64,000 nucleotides of DNA, taken from Ancylostoma caninum (lineage: Eukaryota > Nematoda > Chromadorea > Rhabditida > Ancylostomatidae). The notes beneath the pieces are model-generated. The model was not told the DNA's origin. It searched no databases and was given only the letters and a program-made list of their open reading frames with translations. Below, piece by piece: positions 46,141 to 56,000 of the stretch. The translations under genes and the position numbers were made by a program. Location of the stretch: NCBI GenBank assembly GCA_037903475.1, contig JBAJFG010000196.1, positions 62,001 to 126,000 on the forward strand, read 5' to 3'. The first letter of the stretch is position 1. The number at the start of each line of letters is the position of its first letter.

Positions 46141-46446
46141 TGGTTCAACACATCGAACCAAATAACTCCTTTTTTTGCAAATTTGAGCGAATTCTGGGAG
46201 ATTTTGTATCTACAGTATACATCCCGTGACCATACAAAGAACAAAAAGACGTGTCAGCTTCCAAATCTAGCCGGCCAAATGTGGCTGGCCGCGGCCACGC
46301 CGGAATTCGGCCTTCGGAATCATAATCATGGAACTCTTCACAGTGGGCTGTGCAGTAGATGTTGAGAACAGCGTCACAAACTTTAACTGACGGTTTACAT
46401 GAATGAAGAATGGTCATATCCTGTGGTTGTTTTTGTTCTGGCCATG

Positions 46447-46800
46447 TTTATTAGTGAAAGGGGCGACGAAATTTTCCCTTAGATAAATAGCGCCACATCT
46501 AGGCGGTTGCTAGTGAACGACACCTGTGAAAAGAACACAAAAAGTGGTCGCATCGAAATAGAGACAACGCGAGAGCAGAAGTGGTAGTTTCTGCCCAATC
46601 TGCCAATGGACGAGTCAGTCGACAGCTCGTCGCACATGACCATCAAACTTGCCTCGGTGGTGGGACCGTGACCGTCTAAGATGGAACAGTGGTCCACGTG
46701 GAAGATAGTGCTCCGATATTTGAGATTTTGTGAAATTTCAGCTTTGGAAAGGAGTTCCGCGTAATTCACAGCTCCGGAAAAGCGCAAAATTTCGAACCTT
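46447..46800 (-). other. Possible coding exons of an unidentified minus-strand gene or gene relic
   Basis: The minus-strand frame reads KYRSTIFHVDHCSILDGHGP and MVMCDELSTDSSIGRLGRNY, then HFCS, with nematode-like codon use. A potential 46-nt intron (donor GTTGTC, acceptor TTTTCACAG) would join it to VSFTSNRLDVALFI and a stop. AATAAA follows about 26 nt later (minus strand, near 46447). Upstream, a different frame reads EEEEYTLCKGTAYMEIKVRN, but I found no phase-compatible splice joining it. I do not recognise the family. This may be a pseudogene, an old repeat ORF or a poorly resolved real gene. Confidence 0.35.
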
Positions 46801-47770
46801 AATTTCCATGTAAGCGGTGCCCTTGCACAATGTGTATTCTTCTTCCTCGTCTCGTGGAATTGCAGCGGGAGTGCATGGTCTCTTTTAGGCGCGAGGATAG
46901 TTGAGTATTCGTGTGGATAACCTGCTTTTCTCTCCCTCCTCTCTGATTGCTTCAGACTTTCACACGTTCTTTTTCTCTCTGCTGTCTTCACAACTACCGT
47001 CACCGGTGAAACGCAATATCCCTACGGCGGAAGAGCATTACTGAGGAAGAGGACGTTAGAAACAACAAATGCGAAAATTTTAAATTCGGCCGAATTTGGA
47101 GGTTCTGCCAGTTGAAGTTAGCCATGGAAACTTTCGCACAGCTAATCAGTTCACATTAATTGTGTCAGAATACACTGTTGCTTACACCTGTTTGGTAGTT
47201 CTGATACTGTATGGCCAACTGCATCTCACACAAAGTTGTGCGCCTCTTCAGACTCCATATCTCCTCCGAAAAACTGGGCACCTGAACGAAGCTAACGACA
47301 AAAATCAGCCCACTCGTCAACTATAATATAAAACTTCTTAGAGCACTTCTAGAGGACGGCTTGCAGCTCGCTTCGATGGGGGTCCTGGAGTAACGGAAAC
47401 TGGGTCGTAGTGATTGATAGTGGACTCTCGTAATTGGATCCAATGGATGTTGGCGTCGCCCGCGATTGCCTCTGTGATGCCAGCCGAGGAAGTTTTGGCC
47501 GAACGCACCGCTGCGTCCCTTGCCGTCGGGGATGCGTGGGGTTAGCGAACTTGTGGTAATTGCCTTGCCTTCAGCCGCGATTCGGGAATATTCTATTAGG
47601 CGGATCGAAGTTCTCGTGGATCGTCTTCTGCTTGTTTATATTGTCAGTGTGGCTTCTATTGAGTTTCGAACGGGGAAGCTTATCCGAGCTCGGAACTTAC
47701 TTATTCAACCGGCTTCTGGAGGTCGCACCCTCAGGAGAATACCGCGAAGCACTCTTAAGCTACACTTATC
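46801..47770. other. No gene recognised
   Basis: Apart from the upstream part of the uncertain minus-strand frame, nothing is supported. Confidence 0.4.
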
Positions 47771-47887
47771 GTGCATCGGATTCCGATCCGGCTGGATAGG
47801 AAAAGATACGTATCGATCCTCGTCGGGGATCGTATGTCATCGTATTACGTATCCTTTCTTACCCGGCCGGATCGGACTCCGATGCAC
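47771..47887. mobile_element. 117-bp hairpin MITE
   Basis: Arms 47771-47820 and 47838-47887, for example GTGCATCGGATTCCGATCCG and its inverse, differ at several positions. The small loop includes GATCCTCGTCGGGGATCGTA, itself self-complementary. Confidence 0.78.
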
Positions 47888-48111
47888 TAGAAAATATACT
47901 ACCGTATACCAGCACAAGATCCCACCTGTCGAGCTGCTTTTGCGTTCCAGAAATGAAAATAAAAAGTGTTGCAGAACTTTTTCACCAACCCGACGTATCA
48001 TTGTGATCAGCATCGCCTGCAGGCTCTCCTGATGTCAGGATCTCAAAATCGATGCCGAGGGGAAACGCTATCCTCAAGGGGGGCGTCTAAAAGCTGAGGT
48101 GGTAGTGGTAC
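47888..48111. other. No gene recognised
   Basis: Short intergenic stretch. Confidence 0.4.
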
Positions 48112-48260
48112 TTTTATTTATTTATTTGCTTATTTTATTTATTTATTTATTTGCCTATTCATTTATTTATTTGTTTATTTATTCGTCCATTTATCTATAC
48201 ACTCGTGGTGCACCGTCACAAAAAAAAAACACGAAAAGATCGAAATAAGAAAACCTAGGG
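48112..48260 (-). repeat. Long imperfect (TTTA)n tract with LINE/SINE-type end, minus orientation
   Basis: TTTATTTATTTGCTTATTTT and further units continue to 48190, then ATACACTCGTGGTGCACCGT as at 22640. It is the longest of four such tails in the window. Confidence 0.6.
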
Positions 48261-48883
48261 CAGAAAACAAACTTGTAACCGAACCAGTGCGCGTTCCTTC
48301 ATGAAGCAGGGTCTTGGGTTGGGTCTTGTCATTGGGTTAACCCAAACAATTCTTATTCGCTACCGTTGCATCTCTACTGCTCGATTGGCCACACTCTTCA
48401 AGTCATTGTAGGTAGTTGTTCCATGTATCTAGTTCACCATCGCTTTTTCTTGCCCTCTCATCTAGTGATCCCATTTTTGATGCTCTTGCTAGTCATTACT
48501 CGCTAAACTTTATCCTTGCGATGCTTTTTGTATCGGCCCACCTTATTGATGTACGAGTATGAGAAAATAAATAGAAGAATGAATAAATGAACAAAATTCT
48601 AGTGCTCCAAAACGCAGAGCGCCTTTTTCCAGGTTTTTGTAATTTTTGAAATTTTGGAGTATGATACTGTAAGTGCTCGTTTTTGTACGAAATAAATTTA
48701 TTGCAGAAAGGATACTCCAACCCGTGAATCCTGGTTATATACATATCAGTGCACCTTCACAAAAAACGGATGTCTTCTTAGGAGACGTCGCCGCTGCTTC
48801 GTGAATGGGAATAGCAACTCACCCACAATAGGACAATTTATACTAGATGCCTGCTTAACGTGCGTACGTCTATATGATGAAGG
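48261..48883. other. No gene recognised
   Basis: Nothing identified. Confidence 0.4.
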
Positions 48884-49030
48884 CAGTGGTGGACGCGGTG
48901 GGAGGGGGGGGGGTGAGAAAAAAAGTGTGCCTCCGCCGTTTTGGGGACCCAGATGGAAAATAGAGTTGATAAAAATATTAATTATATTAGTAAATAGGTA
49001 ACAAAAATTATATTAAAAATAATAATATTA
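48884..49030. mobile_element. Truncated CAGTGGCGGACGC-family hAT MITE
   Basis: CAGTGGTGGACGC, then a G-run, CTCCGCCGTTTTGGGGACCC and an A/T-rich interior. The right half is missing. Confidence 0.75.
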
Positions 49031-50194
49031 GGGATATTCGTAGGCTGGAACATTCGCTACCTATATTACTTTTGGCTCGGGTCGACGTCACAGCGTTGCT
49101 GTGTTTTAGGTATAAAACCAATGCTATCTGCCGTGAGCTAATTCGTGGAATTTTGCTTTATGAATTCAAATTCGGATGATCAGCAATGAAAGGCACCCGT
49201 AACATTAGTAATGTGTTTGCCTAAGATATCTTCTCCAAAATGCCTGGGGCTGGTTGGTTCTCATCTATTCTAAGTGGAGCTGAGAGCATGGAAATAGCTG
49301 CACAAGCTAGTCAGCAATTTGAGCTTCTCAAAGACGTCCTGAAAGAGCAGGTTGTATAGGATCCAATGCAAAATGAGAAGGACATTACGGGGAAATTAGC
49401 CAACCATTTCCCGTTACTCGAAGAAAACCGGTAAGTAGGGAAAGAATAGAAGATGGATTTTGCGTGAATTGCGCGAGGGAACACCGATGTCCACGCGGGC
49501 AGGTCTGCAAATATTCGATCTAAGGGTATCCTAACAACTCTTTTCTTGGGAGGATTGTTATTCTTGATAGAAAACGGGTCATGTACCATAGAAATAATTT
49601 GTTGTCCTAGAATCTGGGTTCCATCAACCCACCTAAAAATAGCCAAAACATCCCTACAGTGTCAAGAAATTTGTTTGACCTACCATGGGCAGCAACTTGA
49701 GTCAACCGCAATGATTTTTTTCCAAACTTATGCATAGTAATTTTCGAGTAGTACGCTCTTTTGTCTAAAATAGTCATGGGAGAATTCTCAAACATAAGGC
49801 CAACGCAGGCGAACTTACGACATCCGCTGCTGTTGCGGTATAACGCATACTGTCATGTTAGAATGTTGGCCGTGTAAAAAATCGACTACTCGGGCCTCGA
49901 AATTCTAACTTGCCCCTGTACTCGCTGGACCACTCTCCAACAGAATATCCTTCTATCAAGCTCCTATGTCTTTACATCCGCTGTAAAACCTTTAATGAAG
50001 AGACCCTACTCAAAAATGACGTGTGCCGCTTTTTCAAGTATTAACCTGTAAAGTTTTATGGTTCTGGAAAATTTTTTCTTGTGTTATAATGGCTACATTA
50101 CGCAAATGCCAATGCTTTCTGATTTGAACGAAAATGTTGACATTGAGCCGAGTTATGGCGTTTTAAAAAATTAGGTGCAACTGCCCCGGAAGTT
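49031..50194. other. No gene recognised
   Basis: Short frames only. Confidence 0.45.
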
Positions 50195-50283
50195 TTGCAC
50201 ACACCTAATAAAAATAAACAATCGAAAATAAACTAATACAAGGTTTTTACTTGTATTGTAAAGTAAGGGGAGGGGGGGGGGCG
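50195..50283. mobile_element. Right-half remnant of the same hAT MITE family
   Basis: AATAAACAATCGAAAATAAA, then TTTTTACTTGTATTGTAAAG and a G-run match 14725-14820. Both termini are lost. Confidence 0.6.
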
Positions 50284-50309
50284 ACAGGATGAAAGTTAGG
50301 GCCAATCCC

Positions 50310-50862
50310 ATCGTTGACGCTGCTTTGACGCATGCGTTTCTGACCTCGCGGCGGCTGCGCGCTCTCTTTGTTGTTTCATGGGAAATCTCTCACAAATGGA
50401 TGCGTGCGACTGACGCTCGACTTAAACAGGAACCTAGTATAAAATGCCCTATTCTCATCACGACGCGTTTTTCGCGCTTTTCTTCGCCAAGGAAAGCATC
50501 ATAGGCTGAAGCAAGTGATTTTATGATAGTGCCAAGCCAGGGCCGTGCAGCTATCTCGTGCACGACTTCTGATTCCGGCTATGAAGAGGGTGAATCGATG
50601 GACACCCACAATTTCGGTCACGCTACCCAAGTTAGAGACAGTTGTTCAGATGTTCTTTCTGCATTATGAGTCTAGCCAAATGAAACTGCAATTACTCGCT
50701 GGATATGTCGGTGCGTGCGTCAGTCGCGCGCCGGACGCACATGTCTTTTTGCGCCCCCACCTCACCTGCGTCTGAACTGAGTCAGGGTTGCAACCTAGGT
50801 ATCCTTAGCCGTTCACACGTGCGTCAAACGCACGCATCCAGTATAAATTGCCCTCTAAGAGT
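50310..50862. repeat. GC-rich dispersed repeat, copies 2 and 3 (partial)
   Basis: ACAAATGGATGCGTGCGACT at about 50393, GTGCGTGCGTCAGTCGCGCG at about 50711 and GTGCGTCAAACGCACGCATC at about 50820 match words in 55777-56000. Boundaries are unclear. Confidence 0.5.
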
Positions 50863-52161
50863 TTCACAACCTAATCTTTACACGCTGTACCTATGTACTA
50901 CCTCCGCCTTCAAAGAGGCTCTTCTTGTTGTACGCACTTGCACTTCTTCTGACGACAGTACATTTCTCCTCCTTGGATTAGGAATCTTTAAAATTGTAGA
51001 TCCTCGCATGTTGGTGATTCTTGACGTTCGTTCTAGACTTAGAGTACTCGAGCAGCCCAGGAAAGCCGAAAGGTCGCAGTCGAATTTCCCGTAGGTGTTT
51101 CTTTTAATGTTTCTTCTCTCTAAAATTATGAGCCGAAACTTAGCAAACCTGTAGAGAGCCACCGATTCTGTGCACAATGATCTCAGGACTGAGGTTACCA
51201 CTCCACTCTCCGTGGAATACATGTGAAGCTGTTCATTTAGGCCCACACGATGATTACCGCGTCCACTTCATTACCAGGCAACTTTGATTACTCAACAAGA
51301 CGGAATAAAATTTGCTGACTGAGCCCTACAGCACAATCGCAAACGTCCGCGGCAGCTCCCATGCCTTCCCAAGTGAATTTCAGAACGAAGAAACAAAAAT
51401 GTTAGAAGCTGACTTATACGCAAGCAGGCTCAGCTCAAGCCCTGCACTCACACTGTTTTTACAAGCATTTACGGTTTCTAAGGCCCTCATTAGCAGCTGT
51501 TGGTTATTCTCGAAAGGTGAAGAAATATGCATACCTTGACCTCTTTCCCCTACATGTACATTTACTTACGTAGTTTTTGCCTTTTCGAAAACGTTTCACC
51601 AATCGAAATAGGCCCACCTGCTTGGCGGCTCATTGATGAATTAGCGGTGCATGTCCCTATACATTCATGCTTGCTCGCTCAATCATCTTGGGAGACTAAT
51701 ACCTCCGAGAATTGCATGATTGCTAGTAGTCTTGGCAGTGCCCGTACTTTGAGAGAGAATGGGATCCACAGGTCATTTCTTGTGATGTGGTGGCTTCCCA
51801 CTGCACTGAAACTGGCCCGATTTCCTATTGTTTCGAGGGCTTTCCGCGGAAAAAGACTGCCAAACGTCCCATTGCAAGCCGTCAACTACTGACTGCATCC
51901 AGGCCATTGTCGTCGCCCTTCCATGGAAACCTCCGTCATAACTCTCGCGGTGAATTTCTTTCTTTTCCAGCTCAGCTTACGTTTCTTGCTCTTGGAACTC
52001 TCACTGGTACTCCTTCTGGCTTTTGTTGAGGGTGTTTTGTGGAACTCCGTCCCTTTTTGTGTTGATTCCTGAATAATTGAGTGTTATGTGACGCCTGCCC
52101 GAGATTGATAGATCGGTATCCTAGTCGTAGCCTTCTTTTCCCCGCCTCCTAAATCACTTCG
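50863..52161. other. Upstream of the GPCR; no coding gene recognised
   Basis: Frames up to 129 codons lack domains. This should include the promoter of the receptor gene, but I see no defined element beyond the acceptor at 52162-52171. Confidence 0.4.
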
Positions 52162-52171
52162 TTCCTCTCAG
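52162..52171 (+). promoter_or_regulatory. Probable trans-splice or 5' splice acceptor
   Basis: TTCCTCTCAG lies one base before the ATG at 52173. Pyrimidines ending in CAG immediately before the start codon are typical of spliced-leader addition sites in nematodes. It could instead be an ordinary acceptor for an upstream 5'-UTR exon. Confidence 0.55.
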
Positions 52172-52172
52172 A

Positions 52173-52235
52173 ATGGAAAACGCCACGGTTCCAGAAGAGG
52201 ATGGAGAGCTGTACGAGTTATCGCTCTGTGAGCTG
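52173..52235 (+). CDS. Neuropeptide-receptor-like GPCR, exon 1 (N-terminus)
   Basis: The first 21 codons (MENATVPEEDGELYELSLCEL) of a seven-transmembrane receptor of the rhodopsin family. Such receptors sit in the plasma membrane of neurons, muscle or gland and signal through G proteins. The start is the first ATG after a splice-type acceptor and has a purine-rich context. Residues 3-5 (NAT) form an N-glycosylation sequon, and the acidic tail has no signal peptide, which is normal for this family. Reading through 52236 would hit a stop at TGA 52258-52260, so the GTGGGT donor at 52236 is needed. The 62-nt intron ends TTCCAG. The gene continues in exons at 52298, 62072, 62233 and 62442 and runs beyond the window. 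The closest general match by motif is the neuropeptide Y/F-type group; the exact orthologue is unknown. Confidence 0.75.
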
Positions 52236-52297
52236 GTGGGTTGCTCATTATGCTTCTGAGCTGTGAATTTCCCCGATGCTCGTTTCCGAAATTCCAG

Positions 52298-52386
52298 ATT
52301 TTCTGGTGCATTCTCTACGCCATCATTGCGCTGCTCGCTGTCATTGGCAATTCCCTAGTTATATTCGTAACGTTGCTAAAGCTGAG
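52298..52386 (+). CDS. Same GPCR, exon 2 (TM1)
   Basis: Encodes residues 22-50 plus two bases of codon 51. The stretch reads IFWCILYAIIALLAVIGNSL and continues VIFVTLLKL. This is TM1 with the conserved GN (Asn 39, position 1.50). The exon ends AG before GTGAGTG and is in phase 2. The exon at 62072 begins with one base completing an Arg codon. Residues either side of the junction (LLKLR, then SRAVTTYFI) form the normal TM1-loop-TM2 connection, so no exon is missing in between despite the 9,685-nt distance. Confidence 0.9.
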
Positions 52387-53009
52387 GTGAGTGAAAAATT
52401 TTCTCGGTTTTACTCTACTTCAGGGATGCATGTTCTCTTTAAACGGTGATGCATCTAAGAACTTGAACACCTGTCTACCTTGAAATTTTCTTTTTTTTAT
52501 CCCATCATTTCACTCAAAGCTTATGTTCGAATAGTGTTATATAATTGGGATAGGCATGAAAGTATAGGGCATGGAGGACGGAATTTAGAGCAGAAAATAG
52601 GTTCAACGCATAAGTTGAAAGACCTAGTCCTCTGAGACTTTTCATCCACTTTAAAAGAAGGTAAAGGTAGCTTTTTCACCAAGTTTCGGTTGTATTTGGT
52701 CGTCGCCGTATTTCAAGTGAAGTATAGCAGCTTGCGTCGACGTCGCCAGCGACGTTTATCGTGATGCCCTTCGATTTTGGAAAAGCATCGTTGGCGTGGC
52801 TAGGGCACTTACCACCACTGATCGATGAGTATCAAAAGTGCTATGGTCCAAGTTGAGCGCCCAGCCACCTCACAAGGGAAGTGCACGAAGCTGCTAATCG
52901 GAGACGACACCTATATTGTTAGAAAGCCTGTACAAAATGATGTTGCAGGCTACACTTAAAATTTGCTAAGTGTTCTGCAGAAGCTATGAATGAAAGCAGA
53001 ACGGACACA

Positions 53010-53085
53010 CGAGGCAGGACTTGATCCTGCGATCATGTTCGTGAGAAATGAGAAAGTACTTTTGCGCCACAACCAATTTATATGC
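53010..53085 (-). repeat. tRNA-like sequence (SINE head or pseudogene)
   Basis: On the minus strand, GCAGGATCAAGTCCTGC forms a perfect 5-bp T stem with a 7-nt loop containing a B-box-like core. TGTGGCGCAAAAGTACTTTC sits where an A box is expected. The acceptor stem does not close. Confidence 0.45.
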
Positions 53086-53579
53086 ATTGCTGCTGCTCCT
53101 CACAGGAAGGATTCCTAATTTCTGTAGGCCGCTTGGCAGATTTTTCAAAGTATAGTCCACAACATCATGTTAATCAGGCTCTCTACCCATATGCATAGCT
53201 CTCGTCACGAATTAGCAGCTTTTTTCATGCACTTCCCTCATTCAGGGGACCGAACTGTGTTGTCACTAATTACGAAAGCCACCGGTCACATCATGTCATA
53301 GTTACTTTTTTTTGACTAAGTGGGAAGGAAGAAAAGAGAAGCGCAAATCAATGTTAAGTGAAGAACATAATATAATTCTATGTACAGCAGTTGGTAGGTT
53401 GCAAGAGTTTTTGGAATGGATTACTTCTAGCATTCCGAAAGGGTCAACGGATAGACATCCAGACCACTCTACATAACCATTATTTCTAAGGCAGAAGGTC
53501 CTGTTCCTTGCAGCTTTTACTTCATCACCAGTGTTCCTTAGTTTCTTTGCTCTTCTGAACGAAGTTCCCGCAGTTTCCT

Positions 53580-53690
53580 TAGAGATCTACTGAGGAAAAA
53601 GTCTTAGGACTCTGGGCATCAAGAAAACCGCACGGTCTAGCTCTGAGCCCGAGACCGGTTGTGTAGAGTAGCTTCCTACATCTGCTCAAT
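53580..53690 (+). repeat. Diverged relative of the 60.6-kb PLE 3' end
   Basis: CGGTCTAGCTCTGAGCCCGA, then GACCGGTTGTGTAG aligns with CGGTCTAGTTCGAGCCCCGA, then AACTGGTTTAGTGTG at 60651. The CTGATGA box is lost. Confidence 0.5.
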
Positions 53691-54461
53691 TTACCATTTT
53701 TCTATGTAATTGTCACCAAATTTCAATACATGTTTTGCTATGACCATATCATCCGCTGGCGATTTAATGCTGCCCCTTTATTGTGGTACTGCGGCAAGTG
53801 GCAGACTGTGGCACCACAATTTGCTAACTGTCTCAGACGTCGGTGCTCTACGTCGCATTTTACAATGTACAATCCATAGTTCTTCTGTCTCCCATCCATT
53901 CCTCGAATTGCCATGACTCCAGTCGTACTGTCCTAGGCCTCTGTGGAAAAAGGGTGAAGGTGAACCCGACTACTTCAAAGTTTCGTGACGAAATGATTTC
54001 CATTCTCGTAGTCGAGGGTACTGGGGTTTATCTCATCCATTTTCAGAACTCACTTTGAAACCTGATGGATTTTTCTTCACATAATTTATTTACACGGTTG
54101 AAGAAGCGCTTGTTGGCATGCAATACATTTTTCAAGAAACACTAAACGTCTTCGAAGCATCGCGAATTTGTCAATGTAAGAGGTAATTTCCTGAGTGTAA
54201 TATGAGCTCGTCTTCTTCTGAGTCTTTTTTTTCTGGCACGTTGATGAGCCTCCCAGTGTGGAAGGAGGTTTGCAGCCAGTACCAAATATCTATGTTGCTC
54301 TTTTAATATCATTAGGATCAGTTATTTCACACTAATGGACAATTGCTTTTGAATCAAATCGATAAATCGATGTAATCGATAAATCCACTCAATGTGCCCA
54401 TCCTCTTTGCCGTTCATCATGTTAAAAAAATCCCAGTAAACCTTTTTTCACCAACTATGTA

Positions 54462-55691
54462 TCAGGTTGGTGCGAAATTAATTGCCGTTTTGGGGTATGC
54501 ACAAATAAACTCTTCTCTTGAAGTTGAATAAATTCGAGACAACTTTGTGAGTTCCTGAAAGGGCTTTTCCTCCACTTTCAAAAACCTCTTGAATATTCTG
54601 GCTAGCTCTTCTCACCAGCTTTTTGTGGAGTCGTGAACAAACGATGTGCCGACGCGATTCTGAGTTGATCGTAGTGAATGACTTCAAACTCGATCACTCT
54701 GTATCGCTGGTGTCCGTTAATCTTGCATTTGTTTTAACTTGGAATCTCAATGGATAGTGAGCACGGGGTTCGCAAAGTCTTCTTCCTACGTTTTTAAACT
54801 AAAATGCAACCATGGTCGTGTCGCGGGATGTCGCTTGACGATCATGCGTTGAGGACAACAGTGGAAAAAAGAAGTAAACTGGAGCGATGGATGCTCACTA
54901 TACTACAGTTCAACAACATTTGATTTCAACAGACAGGGTAAGGACCATGACGGGAGTGAACACCCCACGATCTGATGATGACAACCGTCTCACCTGGTGT
55001 CACATCCTTCCTTATTCAATTTTTCGTCCAAACCGACTCATTTCTAGGCCATACAAGTACTGTAGATAAAGCCCAGTTTCTATACGATAACAAGAAATGC
55101 GAATGAATATGGGTAGAGACGTCTTTCCACTTCTAAGTTTTGTTAAATCACATCTTCTCTCTAGGGAGGGTGTGTCAGGAGTTTTGTGGTGCTGTAAGGG
55201 TGTGATCGACTGCAGCCTCCTCCAACCTAGCCAAGCGTTGACAGCAGAATCTTAGTAATGTAATTTGGAGTTGATGTCCGAAAATCTGCTGTAGATGTGG
55301 TCGGCAATGGCAAGCAAAGTAGAGTTTTGCCTTACTCCAAGGTAGCGCGAAGCTCTCACATAAAACTCACCAAAACTGGCGCAGTAAGGCATCGAGGTTC
55401 TCGTTTATTCTCGTCATTCCCCATACATTTGCCTTACTGAATATCACTTTTACCGAGTCTCAGATGCAAACTTGCGAGAGCAGCAGATTGCTGATTTAGG
55501 ACATACCAAAATCGCCTTCCAAAAGTTTGTAGATTTTTGCAATCTCAATTTCCATTGTAAAGTCATTACGTCTTGGGGAAGATTTGGCGAATATAACGGG
55601 CACTAAATTGGTGGAAAACGATTGCTTTTGTCGAGTTATAACACTTTGAAATGGCGTTTTCGTTTCGGCAATTAATTTCGCACCAACCCGA
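54462..55691 (-). mobile_element. Mariner element, 1.23 kb, Hsmar-like ends, decayed
   Basis: Inverted ends (GGTTGGTGCGAAATTAATTG on the left, the inverse on the right) with TA on each side (54460-54461, 55692-55693). They closely resemble the TTAGGTTGGTGCAAAAGTAA-type ends of irritans-group mariners such as Hsmar. A full-length mariner is 1.2-1.3 kb, so the length is intact. A short minus-strand frame near 55500-55570 (MEIEIAKIYKLL) may be the transposase N-terminus, but I cannot follow the catalytic blocks. The element lies in the GPCR intron in antisense orientation. Confidence 0.88.
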
Positions 55692-55776
55692 TAGTAAGCG
55701 GCGTGAGTGTGCAAATCCAATCCGATGATGAGTTTATGGAAAAGGCTTGCTACAACGGCAATTCATAGTGGCTGCG

Positions 55777-56000
55777 CAAATGGATGTGTGCGTCAGTCGA
55801 GCGTCAGACGCACGCATCCATTTGCGAGAATTTTTCACGAAGACCGGTCATTGCGGCATGTGCATCCTGAGAAGAACGTGCCGCCACCGCGAGACCGTAA
55901 ACGCGTGCGTCGGAGCTGCATCATCGATACGATTGGCCCAATGCTTTATCATATTAACACACGCGCGTCAAACGCGCGCATTTGGTGAAAATTGCCTTAT
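55777..56000. mobile_element. GC-rich repeat, best copy (MITE-like)
   Basis: The left part is a hairpin: GCAAATGGATGTGTGCGTCA is inverted 12 bp later as GACGCACGCATCCATTTGC. The right end ACGCGCGTCAAACGCGCGCA, then AAATTGCC matches 17040-17155 and 50810-50862. Confidence 0.65.

Noticed and set aside
47520..48032. 170-codon plus-strand frame
   Set aside because: Spans a hairpin MITE and has no domain; probably a chance open frame.
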